In this document: piece after piece, positions 27,443-35,718 of the stretch | Position numbering within the stretch: the stretch's first letter is position 1 | Layout: each line of letters opens with the position of its first letter | Assembly (NCBI GenBank): GCA_025210235.1 | Contig: JAOASG010000011.1 | Coordinates: forward strand, 1 to 64,000 | Reading direction: 5' to 3' | DNA length: 64,000 nucleotides | Origin: Vallitalea sp. | GTDB taxonomy: Bacteria; Bacillota; Clostridia; Lachnospirales; Vallitaleaceae | Made by a program: the position numbers and the translations under genes | Notes under the pieces: model-generated | Database searches by the model: none | What the model saw: only the letters and a program-made list of their open reading frames with translations | What the model was told of the DNA's origin: nothing

Positions 27443-28375
27443 ATGAAAAAACTTAATAAATTAATAACATTACTTTTATTGGTAGTTATGATAATAAGTG
27501 TTGTAGGTTGTGGGAAAAAAGATGATTCTAAGAATTCTATGAATTTAAGTAATTCTACAAGCGTTTCTATTGAAGAAGATATAAATAAATATTTTGCAAA
27601 TAAACCAAACCATAATTATAAAATAAAACAAGACGAATTTATAGCTAAAGTAAAAGCTAATGAAGACATGATAATATTAGATATCCGTTCAGATAAGGAT
27701 TATAAGAAAGGTCATGTAAAAGGAGCTATTAATGTACCTTGGGGACCAGCTATAGCAGAAAATCTTACTAAGATATCCCAAGACAAAGATGTGTATGTAT
27801 ATTGTTATTCAGGACAAACGGCAGGTCAAGCTGTAATGACACTGAATTTAGCAGGAATAAAAGCAAAAAGTGTTAATTTAGGTTTTAATTTTGGTATATC
27901 AAAAGTTGAAGGATATGAAGATGTAAAAGAAGAAACAGTTAATGAATTTGGAACTGATACATATGATGTACCAAGTGAAGTACAAACAGCGTTAACTAAT
28001 TATTATAATGGTTTAGCAGATGTAAAGGATACAAAATTTAAAAACTATAAAGTATCAGAAGACAATTTAAAAGCAATGATTGATAGCAAAGAAGATTTCT
28101 ATTTATTATCAATTAGAAGTGAAAAAGACTATAATGAAGGGCATATTGAAGGTGCTAATAATATACCTTGGGGAGCAGGAATGGAAACAAAATTTTCAAC
28201 TCTACCAAAAGATAAAAAAGTTGTAGTTTACTGCTATACAGGTCAAACAGCAGGGCAAACTGTAGCTGCATTAAGATTATTAGGCTATGATGCAGTTTCT
28301 CTTAATGGTGGAATGGGCATGAGTGCTAATGCACCTCTAGGATGGTTAAATAAAGGTTTTGATGTAGTGAAATAG
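27443..28375 (+). CDS. Secreted tandem rhodanese lipoprotein with two active sites
   Basis: A 310-aa lipoprotein with lipobox SVVGC and two rhodanese domains. Both have a catalytic cysteine, C121 and C264, in nearly the same loop CYSGQTAGQ or CYTGQTAGQ. The domains are clearly an internal duplication (IRSDKDYKKGHVKGAINVPWG against IRSEKDYNEGHIEGANNIPWG). Unlike the preceding protein neither site is dead. Two neighbouring exported rhodaneses fit handling of thiosulfate, polysulfide or cyanide at the cell surface, and may feed the YeeE/TusA import system 9 kb away. Confidence 0.92.
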   Translation: MKKLNKLITLLLLVVMIISVVGCGKKDDSKNSMNLSNSTSVSIEEDINKYFANKPNHNYKIKQDEFIAKVKANEDMIILDIRSDKDYKKGHVKGAINVPWGPAIAENLTKISQDKDVYVYCYSGQTAGQAVMTLNLAGIKAKSVNLGFNFGISKVEGYEDVKEETVNEFGTDTYDVPSEVQTALTNYYNGLADVKDTKFKNYKVSEDNLKAMIDSKEDFYLLSIRSEKDYNEGHIEGANNIPWGAGMETKFSTLPKDKKVVVYCYTGQTAGQTVAALRLLGYDAVSLNGGMGMSANAPLGWLNKGFDVVK

Positions 28376-28464
28376 GTTAGTATTCATTTAATATATCTAT
28401 TCACTGTATTAGATACCACAAAAAAACTGCTCATACTACTGTTGCAATAACGTATCCATGATAT

Positions 28465-28538
28465 GGGTATATGGTATTAAAATAACGCAGACCCGCCTCT
28501 TCACAGGTCAAGGCAAGTTATTATAATATCATATACCC
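28465..28538. repeat. Long imperfect palindromic element (copy 3)
   Basis: Arms of 22 nt (28465-28486 and 28517-28538; GGGTATATGG with AT-rich continuation) match at 20 of 22 positions around a 30-nt GC-richer loop. The loop contains ACGCAGACCC at its left edge, a decamer also found in the element at 40130-40200. Weaker complementarity continues outward to about 28450 and 28553. The surrounding 28376-28717 holds no gene. Confidence 0.65.
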
Positions 28539-28717
28539 TTTACTATCTATGCGGAATAAAAATAAATTTCAAAATAATTATAATATTAATGGAATATTTT
28601 ACAAATAAATAGTTGAAGCATCCATATAACATGTATATAATTAAATATATGTGGATATTCTAATTACATCTAGATTATTCACAAAAAGTAAGAATGGTTA
28701 TATGGGAGGTAATTAAA

Positions 28718-28966
28718 ATGAAGACTATTTTAGGTATTAAAGTAAGTAATCGATTAGAAGAAGTAGATAGGATGCAAGATATTCTAACAGAACAAGGTAG
28801 CATTATTAATACTAGATTAGGATTACATCAGCAACAAGGAAATAGTACAGAAGAAGGTATTATACTACTAGAAATTAATGAGGATACACAAGGTAAGTGT
28901 GATAAATTAGAGAAATCACTAAAGGCTATTGAAGGTATTGAAGTGAACAAAATGACATTTTCTTAA
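28718..28966 (+). CDS. TM1266-like small ACT/ferredoxin-fold protein
   Basis: An 82-aa protein resembling the family named after Thermotoga TM1266, often annotated as a putative iron-only hydrogenase system regulator with a NikR-C/ACT-like fold. Visible features are ILGIKVSNRLEEVDRMQDILTE, IINTRLGLHQ and a C-terminal IEGIEVNKMTFS strand. ATG 28718 has GGGAGG 8-13 nt upstream; the longer in-frame start at 28694 has no site. No hydrogenase gene is near. It is separated from cobQ by a terminator, so a link to cobalamin synthesis is not implied. Confidence 0.75.
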   Translation: MKTILGIKVSNRLEEVDRMQDILTEQGSIINTRLGLHQQQGNSTEEGIILLEINEDTQGKCDKLEKSLKAIEGIEVNKMTFS

Positions 28967-29023
28967 AAACTACTTATAAAGATTTTTATACGATAAAAGC
29001 GGTTATGTCGTATTATTCCTATC

Positions 29024-29064
29024 AAAAAAGAGTTGTCCAAATAATAATGGATTAACTCTTTTTT
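29024..29064 (+). terminator. Terminator before the cobalamin operon
   Basis: AAAAAAGAGTT (29024-29034) pairs with AACTCTTTTTT (29054-29064). It ends the TM1266-like transcript. Confidence 0.85.
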
Positions 29065-29082
29065 AGTTATTCTAATCATTTG

Positions 29083-29111
29083 TTGATATTAAATTTATTA
29101 TAGAATATAAT
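29083..29111 (+). promoter_or_regulatory. Sigma-A-type promoter of the cobalamin operon
   Basis: TTGATA (29083-29088) and TATAAT (29106-29111) with exact 17-bp spacing. The predicted start is about 25 nt before the cobQ ATG. This leaves no room for a B12 riboswitch, which is often found before such operons. Confidence 0.75.
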
Positions 29112-29143
29112 AATTCTATTAAAACATTAAATGGAGTGAGTAT

Positions 29144-30646
29144 ATGAGTAACAATATTATGTTTCAAGGAACGGCTTCTACAGTAGGGAAAAGCATATTA
29201 ACGGCTGCATTATGTAGGATTTTAAATGATGAAGGAACAAGTGTAGCTCCATTTAAATCGCAAAATATGGCACTTAATTCTTTTGTAACAGAAGATGGAA
29301 AAGAAATGGGTAGAGCTCAAGTTGTACAAGCTGAAGCTGCTAGAATAAAACCGACAGTTGAAATGAACCCAATACTACTAAAACCAACTAGTGATGTTGG
29401 TAGTCAAGTTATACTTAATGGTAAAATTTATAAAAATATGCGTGCAAAAGATTATTTTAGTACTAAAGCCTCTTTTAAAAATCATATATTAAAAGCTTAT
29501 AATAAATTAAAAGATCAGTATGATGTTATTGTATTAGAAGGAGCAGGAAGTCCTGCGGAAATTAATCTTAGAGAAAATGATATTGTAAATATGGGTATGG
29601 CTGAAATGGTAGATGCCCCAGTTGTTTTAATAGGCGATATTGATAAAGGAGGAGTATTTGCTTCTATTTATGGAACAGTTATGCTTCTTGAACCAGAAGA
29701 AAGAAAAAGGATCAAAGGTTATATTATTAATAAGTTTAGAGGAGATGTAAAAATTCTTCAACCAGGTATTGATATGTTTTATGAGAAATTGCAAATACCA
29801 TGTTTAGGTGTTATTCCTTATAAACCATTAAATATCGATGATGAAGATAGCGTTACGGAGAGATTTGATAAACAAAAAGATGCAGATATTGTTATCGGTG
29901 TGTTAAAATTACCATATATGTCTAATTTCACAGATTTTACAGTTTTTGAATTAGAAGATAATGTTTCAGTTAGATATATAAAAGATTATAGAGATTTTAT
30001 AGATATTGATTTACTTATTATTCCAGGAAGTAAAAATACAATTAAGGACATGGAATATATTCATAATTCATCATTAAAGAAAGGAATTTATACAGTTCAT
30101 AGAGATAACATTCCAATAGTTGGTATATGTGGTGGATATCAAATGTTAGGAGAAGTAATAACTGATGAAAAAGGTGTGGAAACATCAATAAACAGTATTA
30201 ATGGTTTGGGATTACTTGAAGTAAAGACTGAAATGGAAGAGACTAAGCAAACGACTCAAATTAAAGGAAATATTATTTCTGAAGTGTCTTTTGCAAAAGA
30301 AGCTTATAATCTAGTAGTAAGTGGATACGAAATCCATATGGGTACAACAAGATTAACTGGAGATTGTGAATCTCTAATTAAATTAGAAGATGGTAGATTA
30401 GATGGTGCAATAAATAATTCTAAAAACGTATTTGGTACGTATCTTCATGGTATATTTGATAATGATAAATTAAGAAAATCTGTTCTTACTAATATAAAGA
30501 TTAAAAAAGGAATAGACTGCAAAAATGATATAGATTATGCTAAGTTAAAAGATAAAGAATATGATAAATTGGCAGAGTTAGTAAGAAATAATATAGATTT
30601 AGATAAAATTAAAGATATAATTTATAAAAGAAATTTAAATTCTTAG
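29144..30646 (+). CDS. cobQ: Cobyric acid synthase CobQ/CbiP
   Basis: A 500-aa glutamine-dependent amidase that amidates side chains b, d, e and g of adenosylcobyrinate a,c-diamide. The N-terminal dethiobiotin-synthetase-like ATPase has GTASTVGKSIL, FKSQNMALNS and EGAGSPAEINL. The C-terminal class I glutaminase has the nucleophile in VGICGGYQMLG and the FGTYLHGIFDN histidine. It opens the late cobalamin operon. The stop codon TAG (30644-30646) is the first three bases of a dispersed-repeat end. Confidence 0.96.
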   Translation: MSNNIMFQGTASTVGKSILTAALCRILNDEGTSVAPFKSQNMALNSFVTEDGKEMGRAQVVQAEAARIKPTVEMNPILLKPTSDVGSQVILNGKIYKNMRAKDYFSTKASFKNHILKAYNKLKDQYDVIVLEGAGSPAEINLRENDIVNMGMAEMVDAPVVLIGDIDKGGVFASIYGTVMLLEPEERKRIKGYIINKFRGDVKILQPGIDMFYEKLQIPCLGVIPYKPLNIDDEDSVTERFDKQKDADIVIGVLKLPYMSNFTDFTVFELEDNVSVRYIKDYRDFIDIDLLIIPGSKNTIKDMEYIHNSSLKKGIYTVHRDNIPIVGICGGYQMLGEVITDEKGVETSINSINGLGLLEVKTEMEETKQTTQIKGNIISEVSFAKEAYNLVVSGYEIHMGTTRLTGDCESLIKLEDGRLDGAINNSKNVFGTYLHGIFDNDKLRKSVLTNIKIKKGIDCKNDIDYAKLKDKEYDKLAELVRNNIDLDKIKDIIYKRNLNS

Positions 30647-30658
30647 TTTTGCAATTAC
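30644..30658. repeat. Solo right end of the GTAATTGC repeat, supplying the cobQ stop
   Basis: TAGTTTTGCAATTAC is identical to the right terminus of the element at 22760-22842. No left partner is seen upstream within the gene. The TAG is the in-frame stop of cobQ. Confidence 0.8.
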
Positions 30659-30700
30659 ATACATAATTTATATAAAATAAAGAAAGATAAGGTGTGACTT

Positions 30701-31666
30701 TTGAAGACGATTATTATATTGTTCTTAGCTGTTTTATTAGATAGTATATTTGGAGATCCATTAAATGTGCCCCATCCAATTATTTATATAGGAAAACTAA
30801 TAAGTAAGTTAGAAAAATTAATCAGAAAAAGTAAAATTAATTTGAAATTAGGAGGATTTATATTACTTATACTAACTGTTGGAATAACAATGGGTGTAAT
30901 TTCAATAATATTATTTATAAGTAATCTAATACATCCTTACGTTAGAGATATAGTAACTATTTACTTTCTATATACTTCATTAGCAGCAAAATGTTTAAAG
31001 GATGAGGTACTAAAAGTTTGGAGTGCTATAGATAAAAATGATTTAGACTTATCAAGAAAACAACTTTCTTATTTAGTGGGTAGAGACACAACTAATTTAA
31101 CGAAAGAAGAAGTAATAAGGGGAGCTATTGAAACAACTGCTGAAAATACTGTAGATGGAGTTTTAGCACCTCTTATATTTATAGGGATAGGTTTTATTGT
31201 AGATATGCCTGTTCAATTTGTTTTTGCGTATAAAGCGGTAAATACTCTTGATTCTATGGTTGGATATATTCATTGCCATTATAAAGAAATAGGGTTTGCT
31301 TCTGCTAAAACAGATGATATATTTAATTTTATACCAGCACGTATTGGTAGTTTATTTATGTTAATTGCAGGTGGAATTTTAGGTTATGATATTAAGAATG
31401 GTTGGAAAATACTTAAAAGAGATAGGAAAAATCATAAAAGTCCAAATTGTGGCTATCCAGAATCAGCAGTAGCTGGGTTATTGAATATTAGGATAGGTGG
31501 GACTAATACATATTTTGATGAAGTAGTCATTAAGCCAACAATAGGTGATAGTATTGAAAAACTAAATAAAGATCATATAATAAAATCCACTAAAATTATA
31601 TATGTTTCTGAATTAATAACTATTTTTATGATTTGTCTGTGTAAAATACTTATCATAATAGAATAA
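30701..31666 (+). CDS. cbiB: Cobalamin biosynthesis protein CbiB (adenosylcobinamide-phosphate synthase)
   Basis: A 321-aa membrane protein that joins aminopropanol phosphate (or ethanolamine phosphate) to cobyrate. Typical segments are LLDSIFGDPLNVPHPIIYIGKLI, ETTAENTVDGVLAPL, YKAVNTLDSMVGY and the C-terminal NCGYPESAVAGLL. Several hydrophobic helices are evident. It starts with TTG at 30701 after AAGGTG. It makes use of the product of the CobD-type decarboxylase encoded next. Confidence 0.95.
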   Translation: MKTIIILFLAVLLDSIFGDPLNVPHPIIYIGKLISKLEKLIRKSKINLKLGGFILLILTVGITMGVISIILFISNLIHPYVRDIVTIYFLYTSLAAKCLKDEVLKVWSAIDKNDLDLSRKQLSYLVGRDTTNLTKEEVIRGAIETTAENTVDGVLAPLIFIGIGFIVDMPVQFVFAYKAVNTLDSMVGYIHCHYKEIGFASAKTDDIFNFIPARIGSLFMLIAGGILGYDIKNGWKILKRDRKNHKSPNCGYPESAVAGLLNIRIGGTNTYFDEVVIKPTIGDSIEKLNKDHIIKSTKIIYVSELITIFMICLCKILIIIE

Positions 31667-31887
31667 ACGAGTTATTGTAAAGCTAGGATTTGAATTTTGC
31701 CATATAATATGTAGAGATTAAGATATTTAAAAAGACTATTACTAGATATAATATTTACATTCGATATGTAGATTTTAAAAAGGAAATTAAACATACTGTA
31801 TTAAATATTAACTGAATGTAGTTTTCCAATACTTTTAAGAAAATAGTATAGAAAAGGTTAGTATTTGGGGAGAAAAGGACTGATTAA
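31667..31887. repeat. Degenerate GTAATTGC-family repeat filling the cbiB-cobD spacer
   Basis: Weak ends GTTATTGTAAAGCTA (31673-31687) and TAGTTTTCCAATACT (31819-31833) are inverted, with interior pieces such as TATTAACTGAATG shared with other copies. About 160 bp lie between the outer edges, longer than other copies. No ORF is present. Confidence 0.5.
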
Positions 31888-32922
31888 ATGAATAGACATG
31901 GTGGGTATCATGGTGATTTAAATGTTGTGGACTATAGTATTAATATTAATCCAATAGGCGTTACTAACAATATAAAGCAAATTATTAAGGAGAGCATTGA
32001 TAATATATGCAGATATCCAGATATTGACGGGAAAACAGCAAAAGAAGCTATCAGTACAAAATATAATATAGATATGGATAATATAATGATGGGTAATGGT
32101 GCAAGTGAACTTATTTATTTATTTGCAAGAGCAATAAGACCTAAAAAAGTTCTTATTATAGAACCTACGTTTAATGAATATAGAAGGGCTTTTCAGCTAG
32201 TGGGAAGTAATATAGAAGATTATATACTTGATTATAAAGAAGATTTTCAATGTAACTTAGATAAATTTGAAAGGAAAATGTCATCTTTTAAGCCAGATGT
32301 TGTAGTTTTATGTAATCCTAATAATCCAACAGGGAAATTTATTGAACTAGATGAGATAAAGCAATTAATGGATATTATTAGCAATGAAAATAGCTTTTTG
32401 TTTATTGACGAATCTTTTATAGAGTTTACACGAAAGGAATCGATAATAAATAAATTAGAAAGTAATAATATATTTTCTCTTAGATCAATGACAAAGTATT
32501 ATGCTATACCAGGTTTAAGGATAGGATATGGCATTTCTAATAAAAGAGTTATCGACAAAATGGAGAAATATAAAGAACCTTGGACAATGAATACTTTTGC
32601 TCTCAATATTGTACCCAAAATAATTAATGATACCTATTTTGATAATAAAGTAATTGATTGGGTTAAATGTGAAAGAGAGTACTTGTATAAGAATTTAATT
32701 AATATTAACAACTTAACAGTATATAATACTTACTCTAATTTTTTCTTATGTAAGTTAAATTATTTCTCGGGAAATATGTTGAATTTAAAGTTATTGAAGA
32801 AAAATATGTATGTTAGAGTATGTGATAATTTTAAGTCTTTAGATGAGAGTTTTATTAGAATAGCTATCAAAGATCATAGTGACAATGAAAAACTTATAAA
32901 AGGTTTAAATGATTTATTGTAA
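31888..32922 (+). CDS. cobD: L-threonine-O-3-phosphate decarboxylase CobD
   Basis: A 344-aa PLP enzyme of the HisC/CobD group. CobD makes (R)-1-aminopropan-2-ol phosphate for the nucleotide loop. The N-terminal HGGYHGDLNVVDYSININP is CobD-like, followed by GNGASELIYL, CNPNNPTG, IDESFIEF and the PLP lysine in SMTKYYAIPGLRIGYG. Histidinol-phosphate aminotransferase is the main alternative, but the N-terminus and the cob operon context favour CobD (Salmonella naming). Confidence 0.92.
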   Translation: MNRHGGYHGDLNVVDYSININPIGVTNNIKQIIKESIDNICRYPDIDGKTAKEAISTKYNIDMDNIMMGNGASELIYLFARAIRPKKVLIIEPTFNEYRRAFQLVGSNIEDYILDYKEDFQCNLDKFERKMSSFKPDVVVLCNPNNPTGKFIELDEIKQLMDIISNENSFLFIDESFIEFTRKESIINKLESNNIFSLRSMTKYYAIPGLRIGYGISNKRVIDKMEKYKEPWTMNTFALNIVPKIINDTYFDNKVIDWVKCEREYLYKNLININNLTVYNTYSNFFLCKLNYFSGNMLNLKLLKKNMYVRVCDNFKSLDESFIRIAIKDHSDNEKLIKGLNDLL

Positions 32923-32976
32923 TCAATTCAATGTAGTTTACAACTACTTAATACATTATATTTAAGGAGAAATAAA

Positions 32977-33543
32977 ATGGGAATTACTATGGTAACAGGT
33001 GGTGCTCGTAGTGGAAAGAGTACTTACGCAGAACGACTAGCAAAACAAAGAGGGAAAAACATTGCATATATAGCAACAGCTATAGTAACTGATAAGGATA
33101 TGGAAGATAGGATTAAAAAACATAAATTATCTAGACCAAATGAATGGCTAACAATAGAAGAATATAAGTCTTTTGATAAAATAGATAAAGAATTAATAGA
33201 TAAAATAGATTTATTTTTACTAGATTGTGTGACAACTATGGTTACTAATTTAATGTTTGATAAAAAGATTGATTATGATACTTGCAGTAATAAAGATATT
33301 GATATAGCCGAGGAATATATATTTTGCGAAATCAAGAAGCTAATTGACTTAATGGAAGAAAATAATAAGCAGATTATTGTAGTCACTAATGAGGTAGGAA
33401 TGGGATTGGTACCAGCATATAGATTAGGAAGTATTTTTAGAGATATAGCTGGAAGAGTTAATCAATATATAGCAAGTAGAGCTGATGAAGTTTATTTCAT
33501 GGTATCATCTATACCAATGAAGATTAAGGGAGAAGATAATTAA
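32977..33543 (+). CDS. cobU: Adenosylcobinamide kinase/GTP transferase CobU
   Basis: A 188-aa enzyme that phosphorylates adenosylcobinamide and then makes AdoCbi-GDP. The P-loop is VTGGARSGKSTYAE at the N-terminus. Further motifs are YIATA, the HKLSRP segment, LLDCVTTMVTNL and VVTNEVGMGLVP. The stop overlaps the cobS start in TAATG, so translation is coupled. Confidence 0.96.
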   Translation: MGITMVTGGARSGKSTYAERLAKQRGKNIAYIATAIVTDKDMEDRIKKHKLSRPNEWLTIEEYKSFDKIDKELIDKIDLFLLDCVTTMVTNLMFDKKIDYDTCSNKDIDIAEEYIFCEIKKLIDLMEENNKQIIVVTNEVGMGLVPAYRLGSIFRDIAGRVNQYIASRADEVYFMVSSIPMKIKGEDN

Positions 33544-34271
33544 TGAAAGGTTTTATACTTATGTTAACTTTTTTGACAAGAATACCTATAAAGTATACTT
33601 TCTCATTTAATAGTGATGATTTTGTTAAAGGAATTAAATATATGCCATTTATTGGATTACTTATTGGAGGATGTTTATTTCCAGTAAGCTATTTTGGGGA
33701 TAATATTGTTCCTAGTATCCTATCATTGTTAGTAATTATACTTTATTTGATTATTACGGGAGGATTACATCTAGATGGTTTAGCAGATGTTAGTGATGGT
33801 ATTTTTAGTTATAGAGACAGAGACAAAATATTTGAAATTATGAAAGATAGTAGGATTGGGTCTTTTGGAGTTATTTCACTAATATTATACTTTATAAGTA
33901 TGGTAACAATAATTGGATATAATGATCCAGTTACCATTTTATTATTTCCTTTAGTGGGTAGATGCTTTGCTTTACTAATATGTTCTATAAGTGAATATGC
34001 AAAGGAATCTGGTATGGGAAAAGAATTTGTTGAGAAAACTAAGTATAGTTATGTGTTTTTTGGATTTGTTTTATTGTTTAGTTTAATTATAGTATTTAAT
34101 AAGCTATTATTGATAGGAGCAGTTTCTATAACGGGTATTATTATAGTGTTTGTAAATACATCTATTCGTAAAAAACTTGGTGGAATAACAGGTGACGTTA
34201 TCGGAATGACAATTGAATTTTCTCAAGTTATTTTTTTATTAAGTGCATATTTACTTGGAATCGTTGCTTAA
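33543..34271 (+). CDS. cobS: Adenosylcobalamin 5'-phosphate synthase CobS
   Basis: A 242-aa membrane enzyme that joins AdoCbi-GDP to alpha-ribazole (phosphate). Key segments are FLTRIPI at the N-terminus, GGLHLDGLADVSDGIFSYRDRDKIFEIMKDSRIG with its acidic metal-binding residues, LVGRC, and the C-terminal GGITGDVIGMTIE. About six membrane segments are visible. It overlaps cobU by one base. Confidence 0.95.
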   Translation: MKGFILMLTFLTRIPIKYTFSFNSDDFVKGIKYMPFIGLLIGGCLFPVSYFGDNIVPSILSLLVIILYLIITGGLHLDGLADVSDGIFSYRDRDKIFEIMKDSRIGSFGVISLILYFISMVTIIGYNDPVTILLFPLVGRCFALLICSISEYAKESGMGKEFVEKTKYSYVFFGFVLLFSLIIVFNKLLLIGAVSITGIIIVFVNTSIRKKLGGITGDVIGMTIEFSQVIFLLSAYLLGIVA

Positions 34272-34315
34272 GTATAATTTGCCAAAAAAAGATTGAACAT
34301 TAGGTGGTTAGTGTA

Positions 34316-34918
34316 ATGAAATTTATTTTAATTAGACATGGGGAAACTTATGCTAATGTAGAACAACTTATTTATGGAACTACACATTCAGAGTTCACAA
34401 AAAAAGGTATAAAACAAATAGATTATATAATGAAATATGTTCAATCGGTGAACGTAGACTATGTATATTCTAGTCCTTTAGATAGGACGAAGGTTATTGC
34501 AGATAATATAGGAAGATTAATTAATAAAAAAGTTATACTAGTAGAGCAACTTAGTGAAATGAACTATGGTATTTTTGAAGGATTAACGCCTAGTATTGCT
34601 AAGAAAAGATATCCCAATGAGTATAATCAGTTTATGAATGATTATAAGGATTATATAATCCCAGAGGGAGAAAATATAATTGATTTTGATAATAGAGTAA
34701 TTGAGTTTTTGGATGATGTTAAAGATATTAATGGTACTAGTGTTATTGTAACTCATGGTGGGGTAATTAGAACTTCAATTATGCACTTATTGAATTTAAG
34801 AAGTGAAGATAGGTGGCATTTTAAAATATTACCTGGGATGATTGTAGAGATTGAATATAAGAATGGATATGGTACTTTAGTTCATTGTTTTAAAGAATTA
34901 AAATCCTTAGTTTTGTAA
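34316..34918 (+). CDS. cobC: Histidine phosphatase, probable alpha-ribazole phosphatase CobC
   Basis: A 200-aa phosphoglycerate-mutase-like phosphatase with the catalytic LIRHGETYAN at its start, SSPLDRTKVIAD, the acid EMNYGIFEGLTP and VTHGGVIR. In the cob operon the natural substrate is alpha-ribazole 5'-phosphate or cobalamin 5'-phosphate. The start is ATG 34316, 8 nt after AGGTGG; an in-frame GTG at 34304 lies inside that site. The stop TAA (34916-34918) lies within a dispersed-repeat end, so the last residues LVL are encoded by the repeat. Confidence 0.88.
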   Translation: MKFILIRHGETYANVEQLIYGTTHSEFTKKGIKQIDYIMKYVQSVNVDYVYSSPLDRTKVIADNIGRLINKKVILVEQLSEMNYGIFEGLTPSIAKKRYPNEYNQFMNDYKDYIIPEGENIIDFDNRVIEFLDDVKDINGTSVIVTHGGVIRTSIMHLLNLRSEDRWHFKILPGMIVEIEYKNGYGTLVHCFKELKSLVL

Positions 34919-34922
34919 TTAC
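34908..34922. repeat. Solo right end of the GTAATTGC repeat, supplying the cobC stop
   Basis: TAGTTTTGTAATTAC differs at one position from the right terminus of the element at 22760-22842. The change creates the in-frame TAA that ends cobC. Confidence 0.75.
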
Positions 34923-34954
34923 ATAAATAATGTTTAATGTAGAAAGGAAGATAA

Positions 34955-35707
34955 ATGATTAAAAAATACAGAGATGTAACTTTATTAGAATTAGATGATA
35001 AAAATATATTAACGGTTGCTTGTGATTCTTGTGGAGGCATAGGTAATAAAGAGCATGATGTAATAAAAGCTGATCCTTATATTACAGGTTATTATACTGC
35101 ATGTGTATGTTTAGCGGAAACTCTTGCAATAGGTGCTAAGCCAATAACGATTATTAATAATTTTTGTGTAGAAATGAATGATACAGGGAAAAAAATTCTA
35201 AAAGGTGTTTATAAAGTATTAGAGATGATAGGCTTAGATAAAGAAGATGTAGTTACAGGTAGTACAGAAGAAAATATTCCTGTTTCAGTTACAGGTATTG
35301 GGTTAACTGTAATAGGGAAAGTTGATACAAGTATTTGGGAGTTTCCCAAACCTAAAGCAGGCAATATAGCTGTTACAGTAGGTAATCCAAAAGTTGGTAA
35401 TGAAGTATTAGAGGCAAAAAATGAAATTATTACAATAGATATTATAAAGAAAATTAAAAGCCTTGATTATATAGAAGATATTTTGCCAGTTGGTTCAAAG
35501 GGAATTGAATATGAAGCAGTACAAATGGCATTATCTAATAATCTTGAGTTTAGGAAATCTAAAAATATTAAAGTAGATATGAAAAAATCAGCAGGACCTG
35601 CAACTTGTGCAGTATTAGCTATGGATAAAGATTATTTAGAACAATTAAAAAAAATCATAGATATACCAATTAATGTTATTGGGGATTATATAAACGTGTG
35701 CATATAG
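34955..35707 (+). CDS. PurM/AIR synthase-related protein, candidate alpha-ribazole kinase
   Basis: A 250-aa member of the PurM/SelD/ThiL ATP-binding superfamily. Visible features are ACDSCGGIGNKEHDVIKADPYITGYYTACVCLAE with conserved Asp residues, NNFCVEMNDTG, TGSTEENIPVSVTG and a C-terminal SAGPATCAVLA. It ends the cobalamin operon, which has no cobT in the window. Some Firmicutes use an alpha-ribazole kinase (CblS) to make alpha-ribazole phosphate without CobT, and I recall CblS as a PurM-like protein. That assignment is inference. It could also act on a thiamine-like substrate. Confidence 0.65.
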   Translation: MIKKYRDVTLLELDDKNILTVACDSCGGIGNKEHDVIKADPYITGYYTACVCLAETLAIGAKPITIINNFCVEMNDTGKKILKGVYKVLEMIGLDKEDVVTGSTEENIPVSVTGIGLTVIGKVDTSIWEFPKPKAGNIAVTVGNPKVGNEVLEAKNEIITIDIIKKIKSLDYIEDILPVGSKGIEYEAVQMALSNNLEFRKSKNIKVDMKKSAGPATCAVLAMDKDYLEQLKKIIDIPINVIGDYINVCI

Positions 35708-35716
35708 CACACGTTT
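35692..35716. terminator. Terminator at the end of the cobalamin operon
   Basis: AAACGTGTGC (35692-35701) pairs with GCACACGTTT (35707-35716) around a 5-nt loop. The stem includes the last codons and stop of the PurM-like gene, and it touches the 3' end of the convergent gene, so it may work both ways. Confidence 0.75.
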
Positions 35717-35718
35717 AA

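Noticed and set aside
28718..28966. Hydrogenase regulator role for the TM1266-like protein
   Set aside because: The family name suggests it, but no hydrogenase or maturation gene is in the window, so no function is asserted.
28376..29143. Cobalamin riboswitch before cobQ
   Set aside because: No B12-box-like GCCACTG core is seen, and a promoter at 29083-29111 leaves a leader of only about 25 nt.
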